64,000 bases of DNA from CAYOWK01 sp964407665 (GCA_964407665.1 CAYOWK010000012.1:1-64000), one strand, 5' to 3'; positions 25,679 to 36,006 are shown, numbered from the stretch's first letter. Notes: generated by a model not told the origin, from the letters alone. Translations and numbers: made by a program.

Positions 25679-28600
25679 GCGCGTCTTCCCCCGCCTTCAG
25701 GAACAATACGGACGCGTCTGGTTATGCCGAACTGGCGGCTGCGACCTGTTTCTCTTTTCTGCGCGGCGCTTCCAGCCCGCAGGACATGGTTCTCACTTCC
25801 CTGTTGCTCGGTCATTCGGGGCTCGGGATCGCCGATCACAATACGGTGTCAGGTGTGGTGAGGGCCTGGAGCGCTCTCAACCAGCTTCGCGAGGATGGCG
25901 AGCCGCCGCCAGAAAAAGTGCGGGAGGGTGGATCGCCGGGCGAATACGCCTGGATCGAGCATCCCATGAGCAGCGACTTGCCGGTGACGCCTCAGGAGCT
26001 GAAAGAGCGCGCTCGCACCTTCCGGCTGGTCGTGGGCGCCCGGCTCGCCTTCTGCGACGGGACGCCGGACATTCTCGCCTATCCGGAAGATCGCGGCGGC
26101 TGGGGGCGGCTGTGCCGGCTTCTCACACGTGGGAACATGACCCCGGCTCCTGGCAAGGCGCGGCCCATCAAGGGGGAGTGCAGGCTGACCCTGGAAGATC
26201 TGCTGCGCGATCCCTTCGGACTGTTGCTCATCGTCATGCCTCCGCGCCGTCTGAGCGGACTGGAGGCGGTATTGTCGTCAGTGTCAGCTGCTGCGCCCGG
26301 CGCAGTCTGGCTAGGGGCGGTCCAGTCGCGCAGCGGCAGCGACGCACGCCAGCTTGTCCGGTTACAGACCATTGCCGACCGCGCCTCTGTTCCCCTCATC
26401 GCGGTCAACGACGCCCTTTATCATGCATCCGCCCAGCGAGACCTGCATGATGTCGTCACCTGCATCCGTGAAGGCGTCACCATCCACTCGGCCGGCCGCC
26501 TTCTCGAGGCCAACGCTGAGCGCCATCTCAAGCCGCCGCCCGAGATGCGCCGGCTGTTCCGCAGGGCTCCGGAAGCGATCATCCAGACGCAGTTGTTCCT
26601 GCAGCGGATCGATTTCGATCTTGGGCAGCTAAAGTACGAGTATCCAGACGAACCGGTTCCGCCCGGCTGGACCGACCAGGCCTGGCTGGAGGACCGCACC
26701 TGGCATCACGCCCAGATGCGTTATCCCGAGGCGATTCCGGACAAGGTCCGGCGTCTGCTCGACTTCGAGCTGGCGTTCATCGCCGAGCAGAACCTGGCCC
26801 GCTATTTCCTCACCCTCTATGACATCGTTCAGGTCGCAAAGGAGATGGGCATTCTCTGTCAGGGCCGGGGCTCGGCCGCCAATTCCGCCGTCTGCTTTGT
26901 CCTGGGCATCACCTCAGTTGATCCGGCAAAGTCCGACGTCCTGTTCGCCCGGTTCATGTCGACCGAGCGAAAAGAGCCGCCGGACATCGATGTCGACTTC
27001 GAACATGAGCGCCGGGAAGAGATCATCCAGCACATCTACAGGCGCTATGGCCGCCACCGCGCCGGTATTGCGGCGACTGTCATCCACTATCGCCCGCGCA
27101 GCGCCATGCGAGAGGTCGGCAAGGTCATGGGGTTGACCGAGGACGTGACGGCCCGGCTGACCGGGCTCGTCTGGGGAAGCTGGGGCCGCACTCTGCCGGA
27201 TCAGCAGATCGTGCAGGCCGGCTTCGATCCCGCCAATCCCGAAATCCGGCGCGCTCTGGATCTGGCCGGCCGGCTCCTGGGCTTTCCCCGGCACCTGTCC
27301 CAGCATGTGGGCGGCTTCGTTCTCGCGCGCGACCGGCTGGACGAGCTTGTACCGATTGGTCCGGCCGCCATGGATGGCCGCACATTCATAGAGTGGGACA
27401 AGGACGACATCGACGCGCTGCGTCTGATGAAGGTGGATATTCTGGCGCTGGGCATGCTCACCTGCATCCGAAAGGCGCTGAACCTGATCGACCAGCATGG
27501 CGGTCCCCGTCTGGCGCTTGCGGATGTTCCGCAGGATGATCCCGCCGTTTACGACATGCTCTGCAAGGGCGACTCGCTGGGCGTGTTCCAGGTGGAGAGC
27601 CGCGCCCAGATGAACATGCTGCCGCGCCTGAAGCCGCGCGTGTTCTACGATCTGGTCATCGAAGTGGCGATCGTTCGACCCGGACCGATCCAGGGCGACA
27701 TGGTCCATCCCTATCTACGGCGGCGTAGCGGCCTGGAAAGCGTCGACTACCCGGCGCCTGCGCCGGAATTCGGCGATTCTGGCGAACTTAAAGAGGTTCT
27801 GGGCAAGACGCTGGGTGTTCCCCTGTTTCAGGAGCAGGCGATGAAGCTAGCCATTGTCGCGGCAAAGTTCACGGACGCCGAGGCAAACGGGCTTCGGCGG
27901 GCCATGGCGACATTCCGGAACGTCGGCACGATCCACAAGTTCGAGGCGCTGATGGTCGAGGGGATGACCCGGCGCGGCTATGATCCGGCCTTCGCCCGGC
28001 GCTGTTTCGAGCAGATCAAGGGATTTGGCTCTTATGGCTTCCCGGAGAGCCACGCCGCCGCCTTCGCGCAGCTTGTCTACATATCGTCCTGGATCAAGCA
28101 TCATCACCCGGCTGCATTCGCGTGTGCGCTGCTGAACTCGCAGCCCATGGGGTTCTATGCGCCAGCCCAGATCGTCCGCGATGCACAGGAGCATGGCGTC
28201 GATGTGCGAGCGGTCGATGTCAACGCCAGTGAATGGGACAATACGCTGGAGCGTACAGCAAAGGGCGAACTGGCCCTTCGTCTCGGGTTTCGGCAGATCG
28301 ACGGGCTCTCGGCGATGGCGCTGCAGCGCATGACCGAAGTTCGCCGGGATGGCTTCAGGGATGTCACAGACCTGTGGAAACGCAGCCGTCTTCCCGCGGA
28401 CTCGCTCCGGAAGCTCGCCGATGCCGATGCCTTCCGGTCTATTGGTCTGGATCGCCGAGAAGCGCTCTGGGCTGTCCGCAGGCTGCCCGCCGATATCCCG
28501 CTTCCATTGTTCGAAGCGGCTGACGCAACAGATCTTGGCGAAGAGCCGGGCATGGCGCTGCCGGCGATGTCGCTGTCGGAGCATGTCGCGACTGATTACC

Positions 28601-29091
28601 AGACAGCGCGTCTTTCGCTGAAAGCGCACCCGATGCAGATCCTGCGGCCGGTGTTCGAGGCGGGCGGCGCTTTCACCTGCGAGGCGACGTCCAGACGGCC
28701 GAACGGAGCCTGGACCCGAACGGCCGGCGTTGTTCTGGTCAGGCAGAGGCCAGGCAATGGCAAGGCGATCTTCATCACGCTGGAAGACGAAACCGGCGTC
28801 ACCAACGTGGTCATGTGGGCGCAGACGTTCGAGCGGTTCCGGGCAGAAGTCATGGCGTCCCGGCTTCTTCTGATTGAGGGCAGGGTGCAGCGTAGCCCTG
28901 AAGGCGTGATCCATCTGATGGCTGTGCGGGTCCATGACCGGACCAGCGATCTATCGCGGCTGGCCGAGGAACGGGATCCTACAATACAGCTGTCGCGCGC
29001 GGACGAATTCCTTCACCCGCAACATCCGCGTGGCCTCAGTAGCCATCCGCGCAACGCGCGGATCCTTCCGAAGTCGCGCGACTTCCACTAG
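25675..29091 (+). CDS. dnaE2: DnaE2, error-prone DNA polymerase III alpha-type subunit (ImuC)
   Basis: 1138 residues, a normal length for DnaE2. The PHP domain starts at YAELAAATCFSFLRGASSPQ, with LGIADHNTVSGVVRAW. The polymerase core contains GRGSAANSAVCFVLGITSVD and PPDIDVDFEHERREEI, whose aspartates (about 437 and 439) are catalytic. Then YGFPESHAAAFAQLVYISSW, helix-hairpin-helix elements and an OB-fold (GVVLVRQRPGNGKAIFITLE) near residue 1020. It performs lesion bypass in the SOS response together with ImuA and ImuB, and is translationally coupled to imuB by ATGA. Confidence 0.96.
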   Translation: MSASSPAFRNNTDASGYAELAAATCFSFLRGASSPQDMVLTSLLLGHSGLGIADHNTVSGVVRAWSALNQLREDGEPPPEKVREGGSPGEYAWIEHPMSSDLPVTPQELKERARTFRLVVGARLAFCDGTPDILAYPEDRGGWGRLCRLLTRGNMTPAPGKARPIKGECRLTLEDLLRDPFGLLLIVMPPRRLSGLEAVLSSVSAAAPGAVWLGAVQSRSGSDARQLVRLQTIADRASVPLIAVNDALYHASAQRDLHDVVTCIREGVTIHSAGRLLEANAERHLKPPPEMRRLFRRAPEAIIQTQLFLQRIDFDLGQLKYEYPDEPVPPGWTDQAWLEDRTWHHAQMRYPEAIPDKVRRLLDFELAFIAEQNLARYFLTLYDIVQVAKEMGILCQGRGSAANSAVCFVLGITSVDPAKSDVLFARFMSTERKEPPDIDVDFEHERREEIIQHIYRRYGRHRAGIAATVIHYRPRSAMREVGKVMGLTEDVTARLTGLVWGSWGRTLPDQQIVQAGFDPANPEIRRALDLAGRLLGFPRHLSQHVGGFVLARDRLDELVPIGPAAMDGRTFIEWDKDDIDALRLMKVDILALGMLTCIRKALNLIDQHGGPRLALADVPQDDPAVYDMLCKGDSLGVFQVESRAQMNMLPRLKPRVFYDLVIEVAIVRPGPIQGDMVHPYLRRRSGLESVDYPAPAPEFGDSGELKEVLGKTLGVPLFQEQAMKLAIVAAKFTDAEANGLRRAMATFRNVGTIHKFEALMVEGMTRRGYDPAFARRCFEQIKGFGSYGFPESHAAAFAQLVYISSWIKHHHPAAFACALLNSQPMGFYAPAQIVRDAQEHGVDVRAVDVNASEWDNTLERTAKGELALRLGFRQIDGLSAMALQRMTEVRRDGFRDVTDLWKRSRLPADSLRKLADADAFRSIGLDRREALWAVRRLPADIPLPLFEAADATDLGEEPGMALPAMSLSEHVATDYQTARLSLKAHPMQILRPVFEAGGAFTCEATSRRPNGAWTRTAGVVLVRQRPGNGKAIFITLEDETGVTNVVMWAQTFERFRAEVMASRLLLIEGRVQRSPEGVIHLMAVRVHDRTSDLSRLAEERDPTIQLSRADEFLHPQHPRGLSSHPRNARILPKSRDFH

Positions 29092-29111
29092 CACTGGGCC
29101 ACAAACCAGTG
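29092..29111 (+). terminator. Possible terminator after dnaE2
   Basis: CACTGG (29092-29097), 8-base loop, CCAGTG (29106-29111), directly after the stop. Only a short T run follows. A second perfect palindrome (GAAGTCGCGCGACTTC, 29070-29085) lies inside the last codons of dnaE2 and could add to the effect. Confidence 0.4.
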
Positions 29112-29519
29112 ACGCGCGTTTCATCACGAGCGTTGATCTTGCGGGCGGCGCCTGTCTGCTAGCCGTCTGCATGTGGCCTGAAAGACGCTGGCAGGCCGCA
29201 TTGATCCCGGCATCGCCGGGCGATGATCATCCGACAGGCGCTTTGCGATCCTGTTCGCCTCCTCAGCGTGCGTCTGGCCTGCGCCTTCCGGGGGCGCCGC
29301 TCAAAGACAAGCGGCAGTCGCACGCTTTCCTGTCATTCACGCCTTGCAGCACGGCCTCAGCGCAATTGACGTTGCGCATCGGTGACGAGCGCCGCCATCG
29401 TAAAAAAAAGATCAGGGAAGAGACACTGGGCAGGATTTGAGAAGCCGGGGCGCGTCTGGGGCGGGACGCGCGGGCGCCGTTCAACTGGGTTCGATGAACC
29501 TCCGCGGGGACCACGCAAA
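29112..29519 (+). other. Intergenic region before the TonB-dependent receptor
   Basis: About 400 bases. The receptor frame is open back to 29382, but that part is not signal-peptide-like. An eight-A tract lies around 29402-29409. No repeats or further genes were identified; the receptor promoter should be here. Confidence 0.4.
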
Positions 29520-32500
29520 GTGAGCAGATCTATCTTCAAGTCATCATTGTTGGCCGGCGCCGCCATGTGGATCGGCGTCAACGCCATATCCGCCCAGGAG
29601 GCCGCGGCACAGACCGTCGAGACCACCTCGGGGCCGCAGGCGGCGACGCCGTCGCCATCGACCGAGCGGATCGTTGTCGTCGGATCGCAGATCGCCGGCG
29701 CTGAAGTCACGGGCGCACTGCCTGTCACGGTCGTAGGCATCGAAGACATTGAGGCGACCGCAGCTGTTTCGGCGGAGGAGCTCTTCCGCACCATCCCGCA
29801 GGCGGGCGACATCACCTTCAACGGGACCTACCTAGGCGGCGGGAACTCTAACGCGGCGCGCGGCGACATCTCCACCGTCAGCCTTCGCGGACTGGCGCAG
29901 GGCAACACGCTGGCGCTGATCAACGGCCGCCGCTCGGTGCTCCACCCCACGTCGCAGACCGACAACCAGACGCCGGTGTTCGGCTATAACGTCAACGCTG
30001 TGCCGGTTCAGGGGCTTGCGCGGGTCGAGATCCTGAAAGACGGCGCTGCGGCTCTTTATGGCTCTGACGCTGTCGCGGGCGTGGTCAACAACGTCCTGCG
30101 CGATGACTTCGAGGGCTTCAACGTCGACCTCCAGTACGGTCTGTCAGAAGGCACAAGCCTGGAGGAAATCTCGGGCAGCGCACTCTTCGGCGCGGATTTT
30201 GACGACGGCCGGGGGAACATCTCTCTCTTCCTCGGCGGCACCAGCCGCACTGCGCTCCTCACATCCGATCAGGATTACACGGATCACGCAGATCGCCGCA
30301 ACTTTGTAGCAGGAACGCCCTGGGGCTCCCCGGCGGTCGTCTTCGATGCGCGTGGTGTCGGCGGTCCCTGGGGTGTCTTCACGCCGGTTGCCGGAACGGC
30401 TCCGGCCGGCGGTATCCGCAGCAATGGCGTTCTCTTTACGGACGCCGCAGGCGCGTTCCACTCGCAGCCTCCCGGCTTCCGGGCGGCCACGACGGGTACG
30501 GCTTCGACCTGCCCCTTGGCCGTGACGGGCGGCATCTGCTACGGGCCGGGGGCTCTTACGGCGGCCGGCTACCGCGAGATGCGCTACGATTCGCCGTCGA
30601 CCTTCAAGGACCTGACGACGCAGCCATCCGTCGATCGATTCAACGCGTTCAGCTTCATCAACTATGACCTCACCGACGACACCACGCTCTACGGCGAGTA
30701 CGGCTTCTACAAGGCTCAGACCGAAGCAGTCATTGGCGCTGGCGGCTCGCTTGGTTCGGCCCCGATCACCATCGCTGCCAACGCCTACTGGAACCCGGTA
30801 GGCAGCGGGCCTAACCGTCTGCCCGGCCTGAACTCGTCGGCCGCAGGCGTCCCGCTCGTCATCACAACCTACACCACCGTAGACAGCGGGACCCGCGACG
30901 TTGTCGTGGACAACGAGCAGATCCGCCTGCTCGTCGGCGCCAAGGGCGAGAAGTTCGGCTGGAACTGGGACACTGCTGCGCTGTACAGCGAGGCCAGCGT
31001 CCGCGACGAAGCCGACGGATACTCGTCCACCCTGTTCCAGAGGGCGCTGAACCGGACCAACAACACGGCTTACAATCCCTTCAGCGGCGGCAGCCCGACC
31101 ACGCCGTCGGTCGGCGATCCGACTGGAAACCTCCAGGACACGATCGACTCGTTCCGTATCAAGCAGGTCCGCGAGAACAAGACGGCGCTGTCGTTGTTCG
31201 ACTTCAAGGTCTCCAAGCCGGATCTCTTCAGCTACTGGGCAGGCGATATTGGCATGGCGGGCGGCGTCGAGTGGCGCCGTGAGACCTACCTCGATGACCG
31301 CGACGCCCGGCAGGATACGTCCACGCCGTTCTTCGACCAGATCACCGGCGCGCTGGTCTCCGATTCCGATCTGATGGGTCACAGCCCCTCTCCGGACGTG
31401 AAGGGGAGCCGCAACACAACTTCTGCCTATATCGAGTTCGCCGTGCCGCTGGTGAACCCGGATTGGGGCATTCCCGCTGTCGAAAGCGTCGATCTCCAGA
31501 TCGCGGGCCGCTACGAAGACTACAACGACGTCGGCTCCGTCGCGAAGCCGAAGGTTGCAGGCGCCTGGGATACAGGCTACGGCCTGAAGCTGCGGGCGTC
31601 CTGGTCCGAGGGCTTCAAGGCCCCCAACCTCGAGGTGGTGAATACGCCGCTTCTGGAACGCGTGAACGGCTATCCGGATTACATCCAGTGCGAGGCCGCT
31701 TTCCAGGCGCCGGCCGGCGGAACGTCCATTCCGTACGCCTCCTGCCCGACCCGCAGCGTGACAGTGGCCAGCCTCCGCTCCGGCAACGCCGATCTCAAGC
31801 CGGAAGAGTCGACCAGCTTCTCCTACGGCGCTGTGTTCGAGCCGGACTTCCTGCCGGACTTCCTGGGCTCGCTCACGGCTACGGTCGACGTCTGGAACAT
31901 CCAGCAGGAGAACGTCATCGGCCTCCTGACCGACGACGTCGCCCTGAACTATGACTTCTATCTCCGCTACGTTGAGGGGACCAGCAACCCGAACGTGATC
32001 CGCCGCGCGCCCACGCCCCAGCAGGTTCTGGACTTTGCCGGCGACCGCGATCGCAACGGCAATCCGCTCCAGCCCGTCGGCGATGTGGTCAACGTGATCG
32101 CGAAGTTCACAAACCTCGCGCCGCTTGAGGTCGGGGGCATCGACTACGGTCTGTTCTACAATGTGGACGTGGGCCCCGGCGCCCTGAACATCAGCCTCAA
32201 CGCCTCCAACCTGACCGAGTACTACCAGAGCCCCACGCCCGAGGCGGAGCTTCTGGTTGCGGCGCGCGCGGCCGGGACGATCAATACGGCTGTGGTCACC
32301 ACTGGCGGCGGCAGCCTGATCGAACAGGGGGGCCGGCCGAAGTGGAAGGGCTCGCTGAACCTGTCCTACGAAGTCGGAAACTGGGAGATCGGAACCTTTA
32401 CCCAGTACACCGGGCTCGTGTATCAGCCGACCGTTCTCAGCACGAACAACGTACCGTGGAAGGTCAGCGACACCTACGTGTCGAACGCCTTCATCCGCTA

Positions 32501-32666
32501 CAGCTTCGACAGTGGACTGATGAACGACGGCAGCATCCTCGTCGGGGTTCGCAATGCTTTCAACGACGATCCGCCGTTTGCTTCGGGCGATACGGGCGGC
32601 TGGCTCTCCTCGCTCTACCAGCCCTATCCGCGCTACTGGTATGTCAACGTGAAGAAGTCCTTCTAG
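29520..32666 (+). CDS. TonB-dependent outer-membrane receptor
   Basis: 1048 residues from GTG 29520, chosen because it puts a signal peptide (SRSIFKSSLLAGAAMWIGVN, cleavage near AAAQ) at the N-terminus; GGGGA lies ten bases upstream. TonB-box-like RIVVVGSQI is followed by the plug (SAEELFRTIPQAGD, then GDISTVSLRGLAQGNTLALI with NGRRSV) and a 22-strand-type barrel ending in WYVNVKKSF, with the terminal Phe needed for outer-membrane insertion. It resembles the oar-like/sugar-peptide receptor group more than siderophore receptors. The downstream amidohydrolase suggests uptake and processing of a peptide or amide-containing substrate; that is inference. Confidence 0.92.
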   Translation: MSRSIFKSSLLAGAAMWIGVNAISAQEAAAQTVETTSGPQAATPSPSTERIVVVGSQIAGAEVTGALPVTVVGIEDIEATAAVSAEELFRTIPQAGDITFNGTYLGGGNSNAARGDISTVSLRGLAQGNTLALINGRRSVLHPTSQTDNQTPVFGYNVNAVPVQGLARVEILKDGAAALYGSDAVAGVVNNVLRDDFEGFNVDLQYGLSEGTSLEEISGSALFGADFDDGRGNISLFLGGTSRTALLTSDQDYTDHADRRNFVAGTPWGSPAVVFDARGVGGPWGVFTPVAGTAPAGGIRSNGVLFTDAAGAFHSQPPGFRAATTGTASTCPLAVTGGICYGPGALTAAGYREMRYDSPSTFKDLTTQPSVDRFNAFSFINYDLTDDTTLYGEYGFYKAQTEAVIGAGGSLGSAPITIAANAYWNPVGSGPNRLPGLNSSAAGVPLVITTYTTVDSGTRDVVVDNEQIRLLVGAKGEKFGWNWDTAALYSEASVRDEADGYSSTLFQRALNRTNNTAYNPFSGGSPTTPSVGDPTGNLQDTIDSFRIKQVRENKTALSLFDFKVSKPDLFSYWAGDIGMAGGVEWRRETYLDDRDARQDTSTPFFDQITGALVSDSDLMGHSPSPDVKGSRNTTSAYIEFAVPLVNPDWGIPAVESVDLQIAGRYEDYNDVGSVAKPKVAGAWDTGYGLKLRASWSEGFKAPNLEVVNTPLLERVNGYPDYIQCEAAFQAPAGGTSIPYASCPTRSVTVASLRSGNADLKPEESTSFSYGAVFEPDFLPDFLGSLTATVDVWNIQQENVIGLLTDDVALNYDFYLRYVEGTSNPNVIRRAPTPQQVLDFAGDRDRNGNPLQPVGDVVNVIAKFTNLAPLEVGGIDYGLFYNVDVGPGALNISLNASNLTEYYQSPTPEAELLVAARAAGTINTAVVTTGGGSLIEQGGRPKWKGSLNLSYEVGNWEIGTFTQYTGLVYQPTVLSTNNVPWKVSDTYVSNAFIRYSFDSGLMNDGSILVGVRNAFNDDPPFASGDTGGWLSSLYQPYPRYWYVNVKKSF

Positions 32667-32680
32667 CCTGAACTGACCAG

Positions 32681-32707
32681 CAGGGGCGGTCCGCAAGGCC
32701 GCCCCTG
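32681..32707 (+). terminator. Hairpin between receptor and amidohydrolase genes
   Basis: Perfect 9-bp stem CAGGGGCGG/CCGCCCCTG with a 9-base loop, 15 bases after the receptor stop. The following TCCATTCTGTCC is only moderately T-rich, so it may be a partial terminator that lowers expression of the amidohydrolase relative to the receptor. Confidence 0.6.
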
Positions 32708-32771
32708 TCCATTCTGTCCAGTCGGCGACGCGCGGGCGAAGGTCCGCGCGCTGCCGCATCGGAGCTTTGAA

Positions 32772-35699
32772 ATGCCGACACTGCGCGCCCTCCGCCGTTC
32801 CACCGCCATCGCCGCCCTTTTGTTCGCCACGGCCTGCGCCACGCCGCCACCGTCTCCGGCAAGCGATCCGGCTGCTGTCGCTGCGGCGGAGATGGTGACG
32901 GTCACGATGACCCAGGGGACCAACATGTCGGCGGCCGTGTCGCCAGATGGTTCGCTGATCGTCTTCTCGATTCAGGGCACGCTCTGGTCTCTTCCCGCGG
33001 CCGGCGGCAAGGCGACGGCGCTGACCCAGCCCGAGATGGATGCGCAGGAGCCGGTCTTCTCGCCAGACGGCAAGCTCGTGGCGTTCTATGCCTTCGCCAA
33101 GGACGCCTGGTCGGTCTGGACGATGTCGCCGGACGGCAAGAACCTCGTCCAGCGCAGCGAGACCGGAATCGGCGACGCACGCTATCCGTCCTTCTCGCCG
33201 GACGGGCAGACGCTGTACTATTCCTCGGACACCCAGGGAGGGTACTCTGCTGTCAGTCTCGGCCTGACCACGGGCGTACGGGCGATCCATGTGGCGTCCG
33301 CCGATGTCGGGTACAAGCCGCCGACCGAGCCGTATTTCCAGAAGAACGGCAACGTCGTCTCTCCGGTCGTGTCGCCGGACGGGAAGTCTCTGGCCTACGT
33401 GGTCGATGGCGTGTCTGACACGCTGTACGTGCGGCCGCTGTCTGGCGGCGCGCCCAAGGCGGTCTACACGTCTGAGACCGTCGGCGCTCCCGCGTGGAGC
33501 CTCGATGGATCGAGCCTCTACGCGGTCGGGATCGGTTCGGGCGCCAGCCAGCTGGTCAGCGTGTCCGCTGCGGGCGGCGATCCCACGGTCGTTGTTGCAG
33601 GAAGCGACGTCTTCCCGTTCCGGCCGAACGTCTCGGCTAAAGGCGTCACCGTGACTGCCGACGGCCTGATCAAGACCTATGCAGCGGCGGGCGCCGAGGC
33701 AAAGGTCACGCCGTTCGAAGCGACCGTCACCTTCCCGAAGTATCCTTACAAGCGGCGCAGCTACGACTACACCGACGCCACGCCCCGCCGCGCGCTCGGC
33801 GTGTTCGATCCGGCCCTGTCGCCGGATGGATCGAAGGCCGTGTTCACCGCGCTTGGCGATCTGTGGCTGTCGGATGTGAAGTCGGGCGCCCTCGTCAACC
33901 TGACCAATGACGCGGCGGTCGATCTGTCTCCGGCCTGGTCGCCGGACGGCAAGGCGATCGCCTTCGTCTCCGACCGTGAGGGCAATGGCGACATCTGGAC
34001 GGTGACGCCCGACGGCAAGATCTTCACGAAGCTGACTAGTCTCCCGAAACCCGCCAGCGCGCCAACATGGTCGCCGGACGGCAAGAAGATCGCGTTCCTG
34101 CAGGACACGCCGAGCCGCGCCTCGATCTTCCTTGCGGGCACGGTCGAAGTGTTCGATGTCGCCTCCAAGTCGCAGGTCCGCGTCATGGACGAGATCTTCG
34201 GGCCCTCGCAGCCCGCCTGGTCGCCGGATGGATCGACGGTCGCGATCGTGGCGCGCAAGCCGCTGACCAGCCGCTTCCGGGAAGGGCACAATGCGCTCCT
34301 GCTCGCCCCGTCGAGCGGCAAGGGCGATCCGAAATGGGTCTCGCCGGTTGAGGGCGTCTCGCTTGGCCGCCGCCAGTGGAACCGTCCGGCCTGGAGCTCG
34401 AAAGGCGACATGGTCTACCGTCTCGACGGCGAGTTGTGGCTGAAGTCGCTCGACGGCAAGGGCGTAGTCACCGGTGAGCCGCTGATGATCGCAGAGCAGG
34501 GGGAGAACCCCAACTGGTCGGCTGACGGCACGAAACTCATCTATGTCGATGGCGACAAGCTGAACGTGTGGGACAAGGCCACGAAGATCACGACCGAGGT
34601 GAAGGCGCCAAGCTGGAGCCCCGCGATCCCGGACACGTCCTACACCATCCGCGTCGGACGCCTCTTCGATGGCAACGGCGACGCCTACCAGTCGAACGTC
34701 GACGTGGTCGTCGAGAAGAACGTCATCAAGAGCATCAAGCCTGCCGGTTCTGCGCCGGTTGTCGGCACGCTGGTGGACGCCTCCGCCAAGGCGATGTTCC
34801 CGGGTTTCATCGAAGGGCACACGCACCAGTCGACCAACCTGGGCCGCGCGCTGGGCGAACGCTGGCTCTCCTACGGCATTACCGCTGTCCGCGAGACGGG
34901 CGCCGATCCTTACGAGATCGTCGAGCGCCGCGAGGCCGAGGCGGCCGGCAAGCGCAAGGGGCCGCGCGTGTTTGCGGCGGGTCCGCTGAACGAGGGCGGA
35001 CGCGTTTCCTATGGCATCTCCGAGACCGTCGGAACTGACGAGCTGGCGGTGGAAGCCGCCGAGCGCGCCGAGGATCTGAAGCTCGACATGATGAAGAGCT
35101 ATGTGCGCGAGGACTACACCACCCAGAAGACGCTGATCGCCGAGGCCCACAAGTTCGGCATGGCGATCTCCGGCCACGAACTCTACCCGGCGCTCGCCAA
35201 CGGCGCCGACCAGATGGAGCATGTCGGCGGCACAAGCCGTCGCGGTTATTCCACCAAGGTCTCGCGCCTCAACAAGACCTATCAGGACGTCGTCCAGCTG
35301 ATCTCGAAGTCGGGCATGATCATCACGCCGACGCTGGCGCTGCAGACCGGCAATGGCACACGGGTCGATCCGGCGCTGCTGACCACCGTCAAGTCGATCT
35401 ATGATCTGGGCGGCCGGATCATGGCCGGTGTGGATTCGCCCTTCATCACGTTCGGAGATTCGCTGCATACCGAGATGCGTCTTTATGTTCAGGCCGGCAT
35501 CCCCAATGCGAAGGCCCTGCAGATGGCGACATCCGGCAACGCCAATCTTCTCAACGCGGGCGACCAGATCGGCTCCGTCGCGCCCGGCAAGATCGCGGAC
35601 CTCGTCCTGATCGACGGCGATCCGCTGACGACGATCACCGACACCACGAAGGTGACCTGGGTGATGAAGAACGGCGAAGTGGTCTGGGAGAAGAAGTAG
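32772..35699 (+). CDS. Lipoprotein with TolB-like beta-propeller and C-terminal amidohydrolase domain
   Basis: 975 residues. Signal MPTLRALRRSTAIAALLFAT with a likely lipid Cys in ATAC, so periplasmic and membrane-anchored. Residues about 45-610 hold repeated propeller blades with the signature SPDGxxxxF or WSPDGKxIAF (at least eight copies). The amidohydrolase metal ligands are all visible: HxH in FIEGHTHQ (about 683-685), Lys in MMKSY, His in SGHEL, His in MEHVG and Asp in AGVDSPF (about 887). It should hydrolyse an amide or cyclic substrate, perhaps a peptide imported by the neighbouring receptor. Strand and spacing suggest one transcription unit with a partial terminator between. Confidence 0.9.
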   Translation: MPTLRALRRSTAIAALLFATACATPPPSPASDPAAVAAAEMVTVTMTQGTNMSAAVSPDGSLIVFSIQGTLWSLPAAGGKATALTQPEMDAQEPVFSPDGKLVAFYAFAKDAWSVWTMSPDGKNLVQRSETGIGDARYPSFSPDGQTLYYSSDTQGGYSAVSLGLTTGVRAIHVASADVGYKPPTEPYFQKNGNVVSPVVSPDGKSLAYVVDGVSDTLYVRPLSGGAPKAVYTSETVGAPAWSLDGSSLYAVGIGSGASQLVSVSAAGGDPTVVVAGSDVFPFRPNVSAKGVTVTADGLIKTYAAAGAEAKVTPFEATVTFPKYPYKRRSYDYTDATPRRALGVFDPALSPDGSKAVFTALGDLWLSDVKSGALVNLTNDAAVDLSPAWSPDGKAIAFVSDREGNGDIWTVTPDGKIFTKLTSLPKPASAPTWSPDGKKIAFLQDTPSRASIFLAGTVEVFDVASKSQVRVMDEIFGPSQPAWSPDGSTVAIVARKPLTSRFREGHNALLLAPSSGKGDPKWVSPVEGVSLGRRQWNRPAWSSKGDMVYRLDGELWLKSLDGKGVVTGEPLMIAEQGENPNWSADGTKLIYVDGDKLNVWDKATKITTEVKAPSWSPAIPDTSYTIRVGRLFDGNGDAYQSNVDVVVEKNVIKSIKPAGSAPVVGTLVDASAKAMFPGFIEGHTHQSTNLGRALGERWLSYGITAVRETGADPYEIVERREAEAAGKRKGPRVFAAGPLNEGGRVSYGISETVGTDELAVEAAERAEDLKLDMMKSYVREDYTTQKTLIAEAHKFGMAISGHELYPALANGADQMEHVGGTSRRGYSTKVSRLNKTYQDVVQLISKSGMIITPTLALQTGNGTRVDPALLTTVKSIYDLGGRIMAGVDSPFITFGDSLHTEMRLYVQAGIPNAKALQMATSGNANLLNAGDQIGSVAPGKIADLVLIDGDPLTTITDTTKVTWVMKNGEVVWEKK

Positions 35700-35774
35700 A
35701 CGCGGTTCTCCGGCCGGACCGGCCCCATGCCGTCCGTGATGCTGTCGTTCTGCCTCCCGAAGACAGGAGGACGG

Positions 35775-35791
35775 GGCGCGCGGAACGCGCC
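35775..35791 (+). terminator. Candidate terminator after the amidohydrolase gene
   Basis: GGCGCG, loop of 5, CGCGCC, followed by TTGTTGAGT. It is a six-pair GC stem with a weak T-rich tail, about 75 bases after the stop. Confidence 0.4.
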
Positions 35792-36006
35792 TTGTTGAGT
35801 ACATTGCCAGCATTGCTGCTGGCCGGTTGCGTGTTCCCACGCGCCCCGTGTCGGACGTTTGTCCCGGCGGTTGGTGCGCACTTTTTAGTCCTCATCCCCG
35901 TCCCGGTTTCACGCGCATGGGCGCCGACGCCCATGGTCACCCCCGGTTTAGATCAATTCCGGGGACAGGTGTTTCAGACCGCCGCTTGGGGCTGCTTCCT
36001 CGGGCC

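Noticed and set aside
30144..35840. Very long minus-strand open frame (about 1900 codons) antisense to the receptor and amidohydrolase genes
   Set aside because: It is antisense to two genes with full domain evidence; its composition (Arg, Gly, Asp, His rich, no domains) is typical of the shadow frame in GC-rich DNA.
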